Part shown: one piece after another, positions 1-11,069 of the stretch
Position numbering within the stretch: position 1 is the stretch's first letter
Layout: each line of letters starts with the position of its first letter
Origin: Ctena decussata
Taxonomy: Eukaryota; Mollusca; Bivalvia; Lucinida; Lucinidae
Assembly (NCBI GenBank): GCA_963989385.1
Contig: OZ022511.1
Span: 28,886,503 to 28,950,502 of the forward strand
Reading direction: 5' to 3'
Length of the DNA: 64,000 bases
The notes under the pieces: model-generated
The model's database searches: none
Seen by the model: only the letters and a program-made list of their open reading frames with translations
What the model was told of the DNA's origin: nothing
Translations under genes and position numbers: made by a program

Positions 1-3000
1 AATTACATATTTTTTTCTAAAAATTGGCCTAGTGAAATTCCTCAAAATGTTCATATCATATGCTCCTTATACGTGTCTTTATACATGCGAAAGATTGTAT
101 CATTCAAAACTCCCTCTCACTTATAAATTTAGGATGAAATCGTCAACATTCGTTCATTTCATTTCCTATGGAAGAAAACTTTTAATATTTTTTTTTCAAA
201 ATTCGCTCAGTGAAATTCCTTAAAATGTTCATATTATATGCTCCATATATGTGTCTTTATGCATGCAAAATATTGTATCATTCAAAACTCCCTCTCACTT
301 ATAAAGTTACGGTGACATCGTCAACATTGTTTGACGTAAATTAATATGGAAGAAAATTTCATATTTTTTTTCTCAAAATTGGCTCAGTGAAATTCCTTAA
401 AATGTTCATATCGTATGCTCCATATATACGTCTTAATGCATGCAAAAGATTGTATCATTCAAAACTCCCTCTCATATATAAAGTTACGGTGAAATCGTCA
501 ACATTGTTTGACGTAAATTAATATTGAAAAAAAATTCATATTTTTTTTTTCTCAAAATTGGCTCAGTGAAATTCCTTAAAAAATTCATATCATATGCTCC
601 ATATATATGTCTTTATGCTGGCAAAGGATTGTATTATTCAAAACTCCTTCTCACTTATAAAGTTACGGTGAAATCGTCAACATTGTTTGACTTAAAGTAG
701 TATGGATGAAAACTACATATTTTTTTTCTCAAAATTTGCTCAGTGAAATTCCTTAAAATGTTCATATCGTATGCTCCATATAAATGTCTTTATGCATGCA
801 AAAGATTTTATCATTCAAAACTACCTCTCAGTCATACTTTTAGGGTGAAATCTTCAACATTCGTAGATTTCATTTTATATGGAAGAAAACATTTAAAATT
901 TTTTTTTCAAAATTGGCTCAGTGAAATTCCTTAAAATGTTCATATCATATGCTCCATATATATGTCTTTATGCTTGCAAAAGATTGTATCATTCAAAACT
1001 CCCTCTCACTTATAAATTTACGGTGACATCGTAAACATTGTTTGACGTAAATTAATATGGAAGAAAATTTCATATTTTTTTTCTCAAAATTGGCTCAGTG
1101 AAATTCCTTAAACTGTTCATATCGTATGCTCCATATATACGTCTTATTGCATGCAAAAGAGTGTATCATTCAAAACTCCCTCTCACTTATAAAGTTACGG
1201 TGAAATCGTCAACATTGTTTGACGTAAATTAATATTGAAGAAAATTTCATATTTTTTTTCTCAAAATTGGCTCAGTGAAATTCCTTAAACTGTTCATATC
1301 GTATGCTCCATATATACGTCTTATTGCATGCAAAATAGTGTATCATTTAAAACTCCCTCTCACTTATAAAGTTACGGTGAAATCGTCAACATTGTTTGAC
1401 GTAAATTAATATTGAAGAAAATTTCATATTTTTTTTCTCAAAATTGGCTCAGTGAAATTCCTTAAAATGTTCATATCGTATGCTCCATATATACATCTTA
1501 ATGCATGCAAAAGATTGTATCATTCAAAACTCCCTCTCATATATAAAGTTACGGTGAAATCGTCAACATTGTTTGACGTAAATTAATATTGAAGAAAATT
1601 TCATATTTTTTTTCTCAAAATTGGCTCAGTGCAATTCCTTAAAAAAATTCAATCATTTGCTCCATATATATGTCTTGATGCTTGCAAAAGATTGTATCAT
1701 TCAAAACTCCCTCTCACTTATAAATTTTGGATGAAATCGTCAACATTCGTTCATTTCATTTCCTATGGAAGAAAACTTTTAATATTTTTTTTTTCAAAAT
1801 TGGCTCAGTGAAATTCCTTAAAATGTTCATATAATATGCTCAATATATGTGTCTTTATGCATGCAAAAAATTGTATCATTCAAAACTACCTCTCACTTAT
1901 AAAGTTACGGTGAAATCGTCAACATTATTTGACTTAAATTAGTATAAAAGAAAATTTCATATTTTTTTCATAAAAATTGGCTCAGTGAAATTCCTTAATA
2001 TGTTCATATCGTATGCTCCATATATGTGTCTTTATGCATGCAAAAGAGTGTATCATTCAAAACTCCCTCTCACTTATAAAGTTACGGTGAAATCGTCAAC
2101 ATTGTTTGACGTAAATTAATATTGAAGAAATTTTCATATTTTTTTTTTCTCAAAATTGGCTCAGTGAAATTCCTTAAAAAATTCATATCATATGCTCCAT
2201 ATATACGTCTTTATGCTTGCAAAAGATTGTATCATTCAAAACTCCCTCTCACTGATAAAGTTACGGTGAAATCGTCAATATTGTTTGACTTAAATTAGAA
2301 TGGATGAAAAGTACATATTTTGTTTTCTCAAAATTGGCTCAGTGAAATTCCTTAAAATGTTCATATCATATGCCCCTTATATGTGTCTTTATACATGCAA
2401 AAGATTGTATCATTCAAAACTCCCTCTCACTTTTAAATTTAGAATAAAAACGTCAACATTCGTTCATTTCATTTCATACGGAAGAAAATCTTTTAATTTT
2501 TTTTCTCAAAATTGGCTAAGTGAAATTCCTTAAAATATTCATATCATATGTCTTTATACTTGCAAAAGATTGTATCATTCTAAACTCTTCTCACTTATAA
2601 AGTTACGGAGAAATCTTCGACATTGTTTGACCTAAATTAATATGGAAGAAACTTTTTTTTTCTCAAAATTGGCTCAGTGAAATTCCTTAAAATGTTCATA
2701 TCATATGCTCCGTATATGCGTCTTTACGCATGCAAAATATTGTATCATTCAAAACTCCCTCTCACTAAAAAATTTAGGATGAAATCATGAACATTCTTTC
2801 ACTTCATTTCATAAAGAAGAAAAAGTTTAATATTTTTTTCTCAAAATTAGCTCAGTGAAATCCCTTAAAATGTTCATATCATATGCTCCATATATGTGTC
2901 TTTATGCATGCAAAAGATTGTATCATTCAAAACTCCCTCTCACTTATAAGGTTACGGTGAAATCGTCAACATTGTTTGACGTAAATGAATATGGAAGAAA

Positions 3001-4135
3001 ATTTCATTTTTTTTTTCAAAATTGGCTCAGTGAAATTCCTTAAAATGTTCATATCGTATGCTCCATATATATGTCTTTATGCATGCAAAAGATTGTATCA
3101 TTCAAAACTACCTCTCACTTATAATTTTAGGGTGAAATCGTCAACATTCGTTGATTTCATTTCATATGGAAGAAAACATTTAATTTTTTTTTTTAAAAAT
3201 TGGCTCAGTGAAATTCCTTAAAATGTTCATATCATATGCTCCTTATATTTGTCTTTATGCATGCAAAAGATTGTATCATTCAAAACTCCCTCTCACTTAT
3301 AAATTTACGGTGACATCGTCAGCATTGTTTGACGTAAATTAATATGGAAGAAAATTTCATATTTTTTTTCTCAAAATTGGCTCAGTGAAATTCGTTAAAA
3401 TGTTCATATCATATGCTCCATATATATGTCTTTATGCATGCTAAAGATTGTATCATTCAAAACTCCCTCTCATATATAAAGTTATGGTGAAATCGTCAAC
3501 ATTGTTTGACGTAAATTAATATTGAAGAAAATTTCATATTTTTTATCTCAAAATTGGCTCAGTGAAATTCCTTAAAGTGTTCATATAATATGCTCCATAA
3601 TTTTGTTTTCATGCATGCAAAAGAATGTATCATTTAAAACTCCCTCTCACTTTTAAATTTAGGGTGAAATCATCAACATTCTTTCACTTCATTTCAAATG
3701 AAAGAAATTTTTTTAATATTTTGTTTTCAAAATTGGCTCAGTGAAATTCTTTAAAATGATCATATCATATGCTTTATATATGTGTCTTTTTGCATGCCAG
3801 AGATTGTATCATTCAAAACTCCCTCTCACTTATAAAGTTAGGGTGAAATCGTCAACATTGTTTGACTTAAATTAATACGGAATAAAATTTCATCCTTTTT
3901 TTTAAAAAAATTGGCTAAGTGATTTTCCTTAAAATGTTCATATCATATGCTCCATATAGTTGTCATTTTGCATGCAAAAGATGGTATCATTTAGAAATTC
4001 CTCTCACTTATAAAGTTAGGGTGAAATCGTCAACATTATTTCACTTCATTTCATATGGAAGGAAACTTTTAATATTTTTTTTTCAAAATTGGCTCAGTGA
4101 AATTACTTCAAATGTTCATATTATATCCTCCATAT
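1..4135. repeat. ~178-bp satellite array, about 23 units
   Basis: The segment AGTGAAATTCCTTAAAATG recurs at about 31, 209, 386, 565, 742 and 920 and onward, giving a period of 177-179 bp. Units fall into two types by their last third: type A carries TTGTTTGACGTAAATTAAT, type B carries ATTCGTTCATTTCATTTC. The order is irregular (B A A A B A A A A B and so on), so no strict higher-order unit is clear. Each unit ends in a T-run of variable length. The similar open frames of 60-90 codons in these units are by-products of the repeat and lack independent support. The array enters from the left edge; its final unit is interrupted at 4136 by a foldback element and resumes at 4373. Confidence 0.95.
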
Positions 4136-4136
4136 T

Positions 4137-4372
4137 GAGCCGCGACACGACAAAACCAACAATGTGGTCATGCGCACTGCGCAGACTCAGATCAGTCTAA
4201 GTTTCCGCCAAGTTTGACCAGACCTTTCGTTAAGTGCTCAAAGGGTAGCTAAGGGTCTAAGTTACCTTCATGCGGACAGCAAAGACTCTGATCAGACTGG
4301 GCGGATGCCCAGGCTGATCTGAGTCTGCGCTGACTGCACAACCACATTGTTGGTTTTCTCGTGTCGCGGCTC
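4137..4372. mobile_element. GAGCCGCG foldback MITE, copy 1
   Basis: It starts GAGCCGCGACACGACAAAAC and ends with the inverted counterpart GTTTTCTCGTGTCGCGGCTC. The interior is also palindromic: CAGACTCAGATCAG near the left end mirrors CTGATCTGAGTCTG near the right. The satellite unit continues across it (CTCCATAT before, ATATGTGTCTTT after), so it inserted into the satellite with at most a very short TA-rich duplication. No protein is encoded, so it is presumably mobilised in trans. Confidence 0.85.
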
Positions 4373-5200
4373 ATATGTGTCTTTGTGCATACAAAAAATT
4401 GTATCTACTAGCTACTGCTAATTGGATCTGCATAAATACAAACAAAACCGGACGGACGGACGGTTACACAGATACATACCAAAACGGACACAGCAGTATT
4501 TCCATAAAGTGCACGGGTACTGTTCCATGTTTTTCGCCACCATTTTTTCAAAGGGAGACAACTTCCATTACTTCCTGTTTGCTTCTCAGGACCACGAAAA
4601 CCCTTCCAAAAGGGTAACAACGATACATCCTATACGTTTTGCTGCTGATTTTATATACTTGCATGTATATGCAAACAAATTCAGACGGACAGACAGACAT
4701 ACACATACGGACAGATAAAAGATCGCATCGATGTACAACAAGGACAGCCTGTTATAGTATTATAGTAATTGCACCAATATGCTCCTCCAAATGCCTTAGT
4801 CAACTTACACACCTGCTTTGCTATCACTGTAAAGACAAAAGACTAAAAGGACAGGATACCTCCAGGACAGGCAGACGCAAGAACGGACAAAATAATGAAG
4901 GAACTCATGGACAGGCACAACAAAACAAAAGTATAATCTCCATGAAGTTTTTGGGGCGATGCTTGATAGAATTTGAAGTGAACAGATATACCCTTTTCAT
5001 ATGCGAAAGCAAATACATGCGAACAGACAGACGGACAAACAACCTGACTGAGTAGAGATGTACTCAGACAGACAACTACAGACTAGAGAAAAGATTAATA
5101 TTCCAAGAGTATTTAATGTCGCAACGAAAAAGTACCGATATCTATATGGGTTATTAGAATCGGGAATAGGGAATAGGGAATAAGTAACCAACTTGACGCT
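4373..5200. repeat. Degenerate satellite end and GGAC-rich repeat units
   Basis: The interrupted satellite unit ends near 4405. Three diverged copies of a GGACGGACAGACAGA-rich segment follow, at about 4405-4500, 4637-4735 and 4960-5060, each next to an A-rich CATGCAAACAAA-like stretch. This resembles the microsatellite part of pearl-like elements, but no clean ends are visible. The overlapping open frames on both strands are low-complexity products of the microsatellite. Confidence 0.5.
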
Positions 5201-5249
5201 TCTTCTTTTCGCGTAGTAAGCAACACTTTGGCTAACAACACTATATATA

Positions 5250-6072
5250 CTGAAAGGATTTAAAAACTTCCACTTTTTATTGCTGGCTGCTGATCTGTTT
5301 ACTCATGACAGTGTTGACTATTTAACGATAAAATGCTTGAAACTTATCAAATTTAAAGATTACGCAGTTTATTTGTATTATTTACCTAAATGACGTCAGT
5401 AAAAGAGCGTTACGTCACTGAAATGCATAAGGCGATACCGGCGTTATCTTATGCAACACTCGTTCGACCACTTCTCACTGTCTTAATATTGTGACGTCAT
5501 CAACGTTGATTTGCAAGTATCACTGCGCATGATGCTGTCGCGCAAAGCCTATTACGGAGGCGGCGTCGACGTTAGTTAACGTCATGTCCTCTGGTTTTCA
5601 ATCTTGGTTAGGTGCTTTTCCGACGGTCTATTTAGCTTCCTGTAAACAGTGCACGTCGTCTGAGATTGTAAATTGCCGTAATTAACGCATAAAATTGTAC
5701 CGCGACGTCACGTTTTGAAATCTCAGCATTTATCTGGCCCAAAACTCTGCGCCTGTTTGCGATATCTAGGCGCGGTAGGCTAAATAAAGCCACTGACCGA
5801 GTTCAAATTTTTAAAATTCAATTTGATATCGTAAGAGACATGTTTCGTCAGAAAACTGTATACATGAAGCTATTCATCATTATGTAAACGGTACTAAGAA
5901 CATGAGGAGCACGTGCTTGTTCCTGACCGATTCGGTTGAACGATTTCAAATTCCGTATATTGATAGAATCAGGTATAATAGAATATATATGCTGTAAAAT
6001 TTTGGTGGGCGTAGCTGCATTCATTTTTGAGATATTCAAAATTAATGGGTGGAAGTTTTTAAATCCTTTCAG
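5250..6072. mobile_element. Non-autonomous TIR element, 823 bp
   Basis: It begins CTGAAAGGATTTAAAAACTT and ends with the exact inverted counterpart AAGTTTTTAAATCCTTTCAG; the inverted repeats cover about 24-26 bp. It is flanked by TA-rich sequence. The second copy of the surrounding repeat at 11101-11130 reads straight through this point, so it serves as the empty site. The interior has TGACGTCA-like boxes near 5391 and no long reading frame. The superfamily is unknown; a TA-type target duplication would suit Tc1/mariner-like elements. Confidence 0.85.
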
Positions 6073-6144
6073 TATATTTATACCATCACCCGCCTGGTTG
6101 GGTGGAATCTTAAATCTATTGAATAGTAAACACCAAAGACACCA

Positions 6145-6330
6145 AAGACAAAGATGGATGGATGACTTGCGATTTTAAGTCCTTTTCAACAGCATTTCAG
6201 TCATATCAGGACGATAATGAAAGGCTTTATGCGATGGAAAGGTCGGAAAGATTCTCAAGCTGGGGTCGAACCTGGTCTGCTAGATCAGTAGGCCAGCGCT
6301 TAACCCACTCACTTACCGGGGCTCCTACCA
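6145..6330 (-). mobile_element. tRNA-derived SINE, antisense
   Basis: Read on the minus strand, it starts at about 6330 with GAGCCCCGGTAAGTGAGTGG, then the A-box-like GGTTAAGCGCTGG and the B-box-like GGTTCGACCCC. A body ending in AAGTCATCCATCCATC follows. The tail and body match the plus-strand copy at 29175-29385. The same copy lies at 11185-11370 inside the duplicated repeat. Confidence 0.7.
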
Positions 6331-6485
6331 AAGACAAAGAGACAGACACACAACAAAAGTATTCAGATAAACAGTCAGAGATACACATGACCAAAGAAAA
6401 CTTGTTTCAGCTATCCGATCTTAATGAAACTAAGACCATCAAGATTGATTAATTAACCAACAATAATTTGCATCAACCTTGACGA

Positions 6486-6602
6486 GACCAAAAACCAGGC
6501 ACACGACGTCCTAATGACGACGCACTGACATCGATGCGACGTCACCATGTCGCATCGAAGTCAATATGGCGTCATTTCCACGCCATGTGCCTGCCGGGAA
6601 GA
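6486..6602. mobile_element. GACGTC-rich palindromic MITE
   Basis: The ends are CCAGGCACACGACGTC and its counterpart CGTCATTTCCACGCCATGTGCCTG. The interior is a run of TGACG/CGTCA half-palindromes with spacers ATCGATGCGACG. Related copies are at 9371-9472, 9533-9637, 11526-11641 and 47566-47672. Confidence 0.75.
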
Positions 6603-7640
6603 TGCTTTTCATAAAATGTATAACTTAGCTCCATGTTAAAATAGACTATCGCAACTTATCTCATCATTTGCTTTAACACGTAGCCACACAATCAATAGCG
6701 GGAAATATATTGAATCGTATAGGAAAGACACATTTCATACGATTATATTATAAAAACATCAATTAACACCGACTTTTCATGCATACAGATTCTTAAAATT
6801 CAAATCTTCTTCAGCGTTTTAATGATATTTTTCATAATTTTATTTTAATATTAAATTGGGGGATTTTTAAGTTGCAAACATAACCTCTCAAATGGCATAC
6901 TTATATAGTAAATTGCACTAAAATGCAGGGGCCATCTCTATTTATATCGCGAGATCATTTTTTAATACAAATTTACTTATTTTATGCAAACGGATTCGAA
7001 GTCTGTAATAATTATTCTTTCTTTTGATATATATTTTAACGCGAAACATTAAAAAAATGGAGAATTCAACTATATTTGTAAATTATTTAATGTTTTTGCG
7101 CGAAAACCCCGCAGTCCACCTGTATATCTACTTACTAACAAAATATCGATTTGTCAAATGAATGGATTTGTTGCTGGTGTTTAAAAATAGTTTAAACAGT
7201 GGCACAATAAAAGGTTCTCCCTGTGGTACACCAAGAAACAAGTGGATGGTTGATGTGTGGTGTTTGGGAGGAGGGGGGGGGCGGGTAGCGGTGAGAGGGC
7301 GTTTGAGGCAGCTGAGGGGGTTATCGAATATAAAGCTAGGGAATTTTCGTTTCTCCAAATCTGGGTACCTTCCTTTTTTGTTCTGAATAAAATTGAAAGG
7401 GGAATAACATTTGGTTTGAATCTTCCGGCTTTTTCTAACTGAGATCCAATTTTATTTACTTCATAATATGGTATTTTAAAATACGCACTTTATCCTTCAA
7501 AACATTTGTACTTTCAGTTTCTGAATATAGATGTGCTATAAAATCATTTAGCTTCTATCCGAATGTGTAACGGTTTATTAACCTTGCTACTTATCAGTGT
7601 GTACATAAAGCAAATCTTTGAAAGTTGTGAGCTGTTTTAT

Positions 7641-8330
7641 AGGTGTCCAAAATGTCCTTCCGAACCTTTTTCATAGAGAGAACCTGTACTGCTTGGACTT
7701 GTCTGCGTACATGTGCATTCTAGCCACAAAAAGTGTAGTACGCACTGGAATAAGTAAGATGTTGCATGTTTTGATAACCGGACTCTCCGTGCCCTTACTT
7801 AGCAGACTGTGCATACGCGCAGTTCGCAAATGCTCATCTGAAGACTTTCTTCGCGTGTCGCAACTCTAAATATTTCAGCCACATTCAATGATAACTGATT
7901 TATTCCTCACGTTCAGCTGACAAACAACGCTGAAACAACGGCGTGTCATTCACAACGTTGGTTAAACGTTACATTGACGTTTAATTAACGTTGATATTGA
8001 CGGTTAACATGTTACTTTAGACAGCTGATCATATGATGCGCAAATTTGTATTCAGTAATAAAGGGGCTTATTAAAGATGTTTTGCTGTAGTTTACACGCT
8101 GATCACAAAACATTGAATCACAATGAATCAACGTTGATTCAATGATGATTCAACATTTTGTGTCCACTGGCTTGATGAGAATGAACTGCAAACAGCATAG
8201 ATCCTGATACAACTGCTCTACTAGGCCTGTAGTGGGTGTCCAAGTAGTTAGAACAGCAGGATATTATAACTATTAGTGATCTCAAACTCTCAAAAGTAGA
8301 CTGTATAAATGTTAAAAATCGGTACTTTGT
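7641..8330. other. Non-coding stretch with GTTGA palindromes
   Basis: No supported gene. 7910-8160 is rich in AACGTT and GTTGATT inverted motifs, for example AATCAACGTTGATTCAATGA near 8130. These look like a diverged relative of the GACGTC MITEs. The open frame at 7618-7869 has no recognisable features. Confidence 0.5.
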
Positions 8331-8331
8331 T

Positions 8332-8458
8332 GTCTACGGCCATATCACGTTGAAAACATCGGATCTCGTCCGATGACTGAAGTTAAACGTCGAGTCCGGT
8401 TAGTAATCCAATACAGTATTGGATGGATGACCACCCGGGCATACCGGGTGCTGTAGAC
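8332..8458 (+). pseudogene. 5S rRNA pseudogene or 5S-derived repeat
   Basis: The eukaryotic 5S rRNA sequence is recognisable from GTCTACGGCCATATCACGTT to ACCGGGTGCTGTAGACTT and is followed by TTTT. It keeps the 5'/3' closing stem, a diverged internal promoter region (GAAGTTAAACGTCG) and the C-box-like GGATGGATGACC. Two lesions stand out: about three bases are missing at the GTTAAGCAACG position, and about 10 extra bases follow GGTTAGTA, creating the palindrome ATCCAATA-CAG-TATTGGAT. Length is 127 bp against about 120 normally. The lesions sit in the control region, so a working gene is unlikely. It could be the head of a 5S-derived SINE, but no conserved body is visible. Confidence 0.85.
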
Positions 8459-8460
8459 TT

Positions 8461-9370
8461 TTATCTGCTTTTCTTTATTTATTTCCTGGTTTTATTATAT
8501 TTTTCTTTGATGGTTTTCCCCAATTTCACTATGAATATACATGTATTTCTAAGCTGTGCGAAGGAAAACACGTTCCTCTCAACGTTAAATGCCTTTTGAT
8601 ATATTCTACCATTTACCATCCACTATGCACTGTCTACTCGCTCTTCGTTTTGGAGTATGCTGCATGCTGAAAAGTAGTGAATGCTGTTCGCGGTTTTCTG
8701 TATACTACTTACTGTCCAGTGAAGTGTCTACTTTCTGTCTATTGCGTCCTGGAAAATGTTTATTGAGGCCTGTCTGCTACAACATGGACGTGGTGCAAGT
8801 ACAGGCGCATGGGTACAAGGTCGCAGCATGTGAGCGCATCCGGACTCTACAATGATGTACCTTCAACCAAAATGGAGTCGCACAAACAGATGAAACCCAC
8901 ATAAGCACCATGGTAACCTGCACTTTAAGGGAGCTTGACACTGGTGGCCCGTAAGAATAATAAATGCGTGCCAAAGTTTCTACGTAGCACATACTTATAT
9001 CTGGGCAGTAAAACACACACGCACATTGACGCAGACACATCTAATTTTCTTTACATTTAAGTTCTGCGATAGTTAAAACAAATAAGAAAAATAACTGAAT
9101 TAAAAAGGCAGTTATGACATCTTTTCTAGTCAATTTTAGTTTTGTATGATCGAAACGCAGAATTTATCAAGTTTGGCAATATGTACACATTTTTGGCATC
9201 ATTTCTTTTCCCTATCGAATTGCTTCCTTCGTTTGAAAATCGATGTTAATGAAACGTGGACCTAGACTGTGGACAGACTTCATATATCATTATTTTTTTC
9301 TGATTCAGATAAACAGATACTAATGGAAAGCCCATCGTGACGGATCAGATCTTAACATTGATACATACTA
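8461..9370. other. Non-coding stretch, nothing recognised
   Basis: No gene, RNA or repeat could be supported. The open frames at 8589-8855 (+) and 8777-9040 (-) overlap on opposite strands, are cysteine-rich by composition only, and show no splice or family signal. Confidence 0.4.
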
Positions 9371-9637
9371 TCCAGCAGGCACACAACGTTATAATGACGT
9401 CGCAATGACGTCGACGTAACCAGATGACATCGCATCGACGTCATTCTAATGTCATGTACCCACTGGGAAATACTTAGTTTAAACATATTTTATTTCATAT
9501 CATCACAATACCACATGGGAAATACTTTATTGCCCAGCAGGCATATGACGTCGAAATGACGTCGTATTGATGTCGATGCGGCATGGTGACGTCGTATCGA
9601 TGCCATTTCGACGTCATTACGACGTCATATGCCTGCT
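9371..9637. mobile_element. Two adjacent GACGTC MITE copies
   Basis: The copies are 9371-9472 and 9533-9637, separated by about 60 bp. The first opens CCAGCAGGCACACAACG and closes GTACCCACTGGG. The second opens CCCAGCAGGCATATGACGTC and closes GACGTCATATGCCTGC. The second is an almost perfect palindrome of about 105 bp made of ATGACGTCG/CGACGTCAT blocks. Confidence 0.8.
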
Positions 9638-9876
9638 TGATGTCTTGAAATGCTGTTGAAACAATTTGCATCGTTTCAATTTACCCTCTCTATTGGGACA
9701 CCTTAACATTACGGTAATTATTTTGAAATTTGAACAGGTACTTATACTAGCCGACAGTGTGTCAAAAATACTGATAGGATATGACGCATTGCACATCTTG
9801 CTCTGATTCTAAAGTGATTTCTCAGATTCATCTTACCCAGAATTTAGGATCACTGCGGTAAGTTTTTGTAAGTCTT

Positions 9877-11027
9877 GTAGCTCTTGGGTTATGTCATTGA
9901 TAATCAAGGGTCAGTCATATTTGCACGTGCATGAATCAAAATGGCATGCGCAAGGAAAAATGTGTTTCAGCCCAGAACGTTTGCAGCGTAATATGTATGT
10001 ATACGCAACCAGGAAGTAACAAGATATGTCTACGCTAATGTGTAGTCTACCCTGTTCTGATTGCGCATGTTGCTAGTCTGGACACGCGTGTTTTGCGTAT
10101 GTCATAAGACTGGTTTTATCACGACACTAGGTATGTGCAAGGAAAAATGTGTTTCACCCCATCTTTGTAAAATCAAATGCTGTCCGATTAGTGTCATTTC
10201 TTTTCGTACACTTTACGGCTCTCCGGTGAATGATGCTCCAGGGTGTTTATACATGTTGTGAACGCATAACTGTAACCACAGACTGGGCTGATTCTATTCG
10301 TCGCATGTGGCGCTTTTCCGAGGGTGCAGCTCTTGGGTTACGTCATTGATAATCAAGGGTCAATCATATTTGCACGTGCATTTTGTGCTCATCTCTTGTG
10401 TTGAACGTTTAGAGCTTTCTCCGGGCAAAATATATTTGACGCTATGCGCAAACAGTGGGTACCAAGATAAGTCTTTCGAACTGCGTGGTCTGTCAGAGTT
10501 AGCGCAGTTCACCATTTGATTCCCATAAGACATACTCATTGAGACTTTCCTGTTCTGATTGTGCTAGTGCACAGACTAGTCTAGACATAGGTGTTTTGCA
10601 GGTACCATAAGGCTTATTTCATCACGACACGAATCAAAATGGCATGCGCAAGGAAAAATGTGTTTCAGCCCATAATGTTTGCAGACGGAAATATATATGT
10701 ATACTCAAACAGGAGATACCAAGATATATCTACACTCATGTGTAGTCTACCCTGTTCTGATTGCGCTTGTTTCTAGTCTGGACACGCATGTCTTGCGTAT
10801 GACATAAGACTGGGTTTATCACGACACTAGGTATGTGCAAGGAAAAATATGTTTCACCCCATCTTTGTAAAAGCGAATGCAGTCCGATTAGTGTCATTAC
10901 TCTTCGCACACTTTACGGCGCTCCAGTGAATGATGCTCCAGAGTGTTCATACATGTTGTGAACGCATAACTGTTACCACAGACTGAGCTGATTCTTCTCG
11001 TCGCATGTGGCACTTTTCCGAGGGTGC
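9877..11027. repeat. Tandem repeat of 300-450-bp units
   Basis: 9930-10325 and 10629-11027 are about 400-bp direct repeats (both contain AAAATGGCATGCGCAAGGAA and end TTTTCCGAGGGTGC). 9877-9933 matches 10325-10382 (AGCTCTTGGGTTA[TC]GTCATTG). 10531-10628 is a more diverged piece of the same unit. The open frames at 10061, 10307 and 10591 are in these repeats and are not conserved between units. Confidence 0.8.
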
Positions 11028-11069
11028 GGTCTTAAAGAATGCGCATTAATATTACGAAAAGAAGGAATT

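Larger units (their letters stand above)
5206..7640. repeat. Dispersed ~1.6-kb repeat, copy A (with insertion)
   Basis: The left 42 bp (TTCTTTTCGCGTAGTAAGCA and on) and the stretch from 6073 to about 7640 match 11070-12690 almost base for base. Copy A carries an extra 823-bp element at 5250-6072. Shared contents are a reverse-strand SINE, a GACGTC MITE, AT-rich DNA with TTTTGCGCGAAAA, and a G-run stretch near 7265. The open frame at 6162 is the antisense of the SINE. This is a recent duplication or two copies of one larger element; no transposase was seen. Confidence 0.85.

Noticed and set aside
32..4200. Series of similar 60-93-codon frames (MKFLKMFISYAPY type) as a small-protein family
   Set aside because: They follow the 178-bp satellite period, are broken by indels in most units and share the DNA repeat, not just protein sequence.
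6162..6452. 96-codon frame present twice (also 11202-11492), suggesting a conserved protein
   Set aside because: It is the antisense of a tRNA-derived SINE inside a duplicated repeat; the two copies match because the DNA is duplicated.
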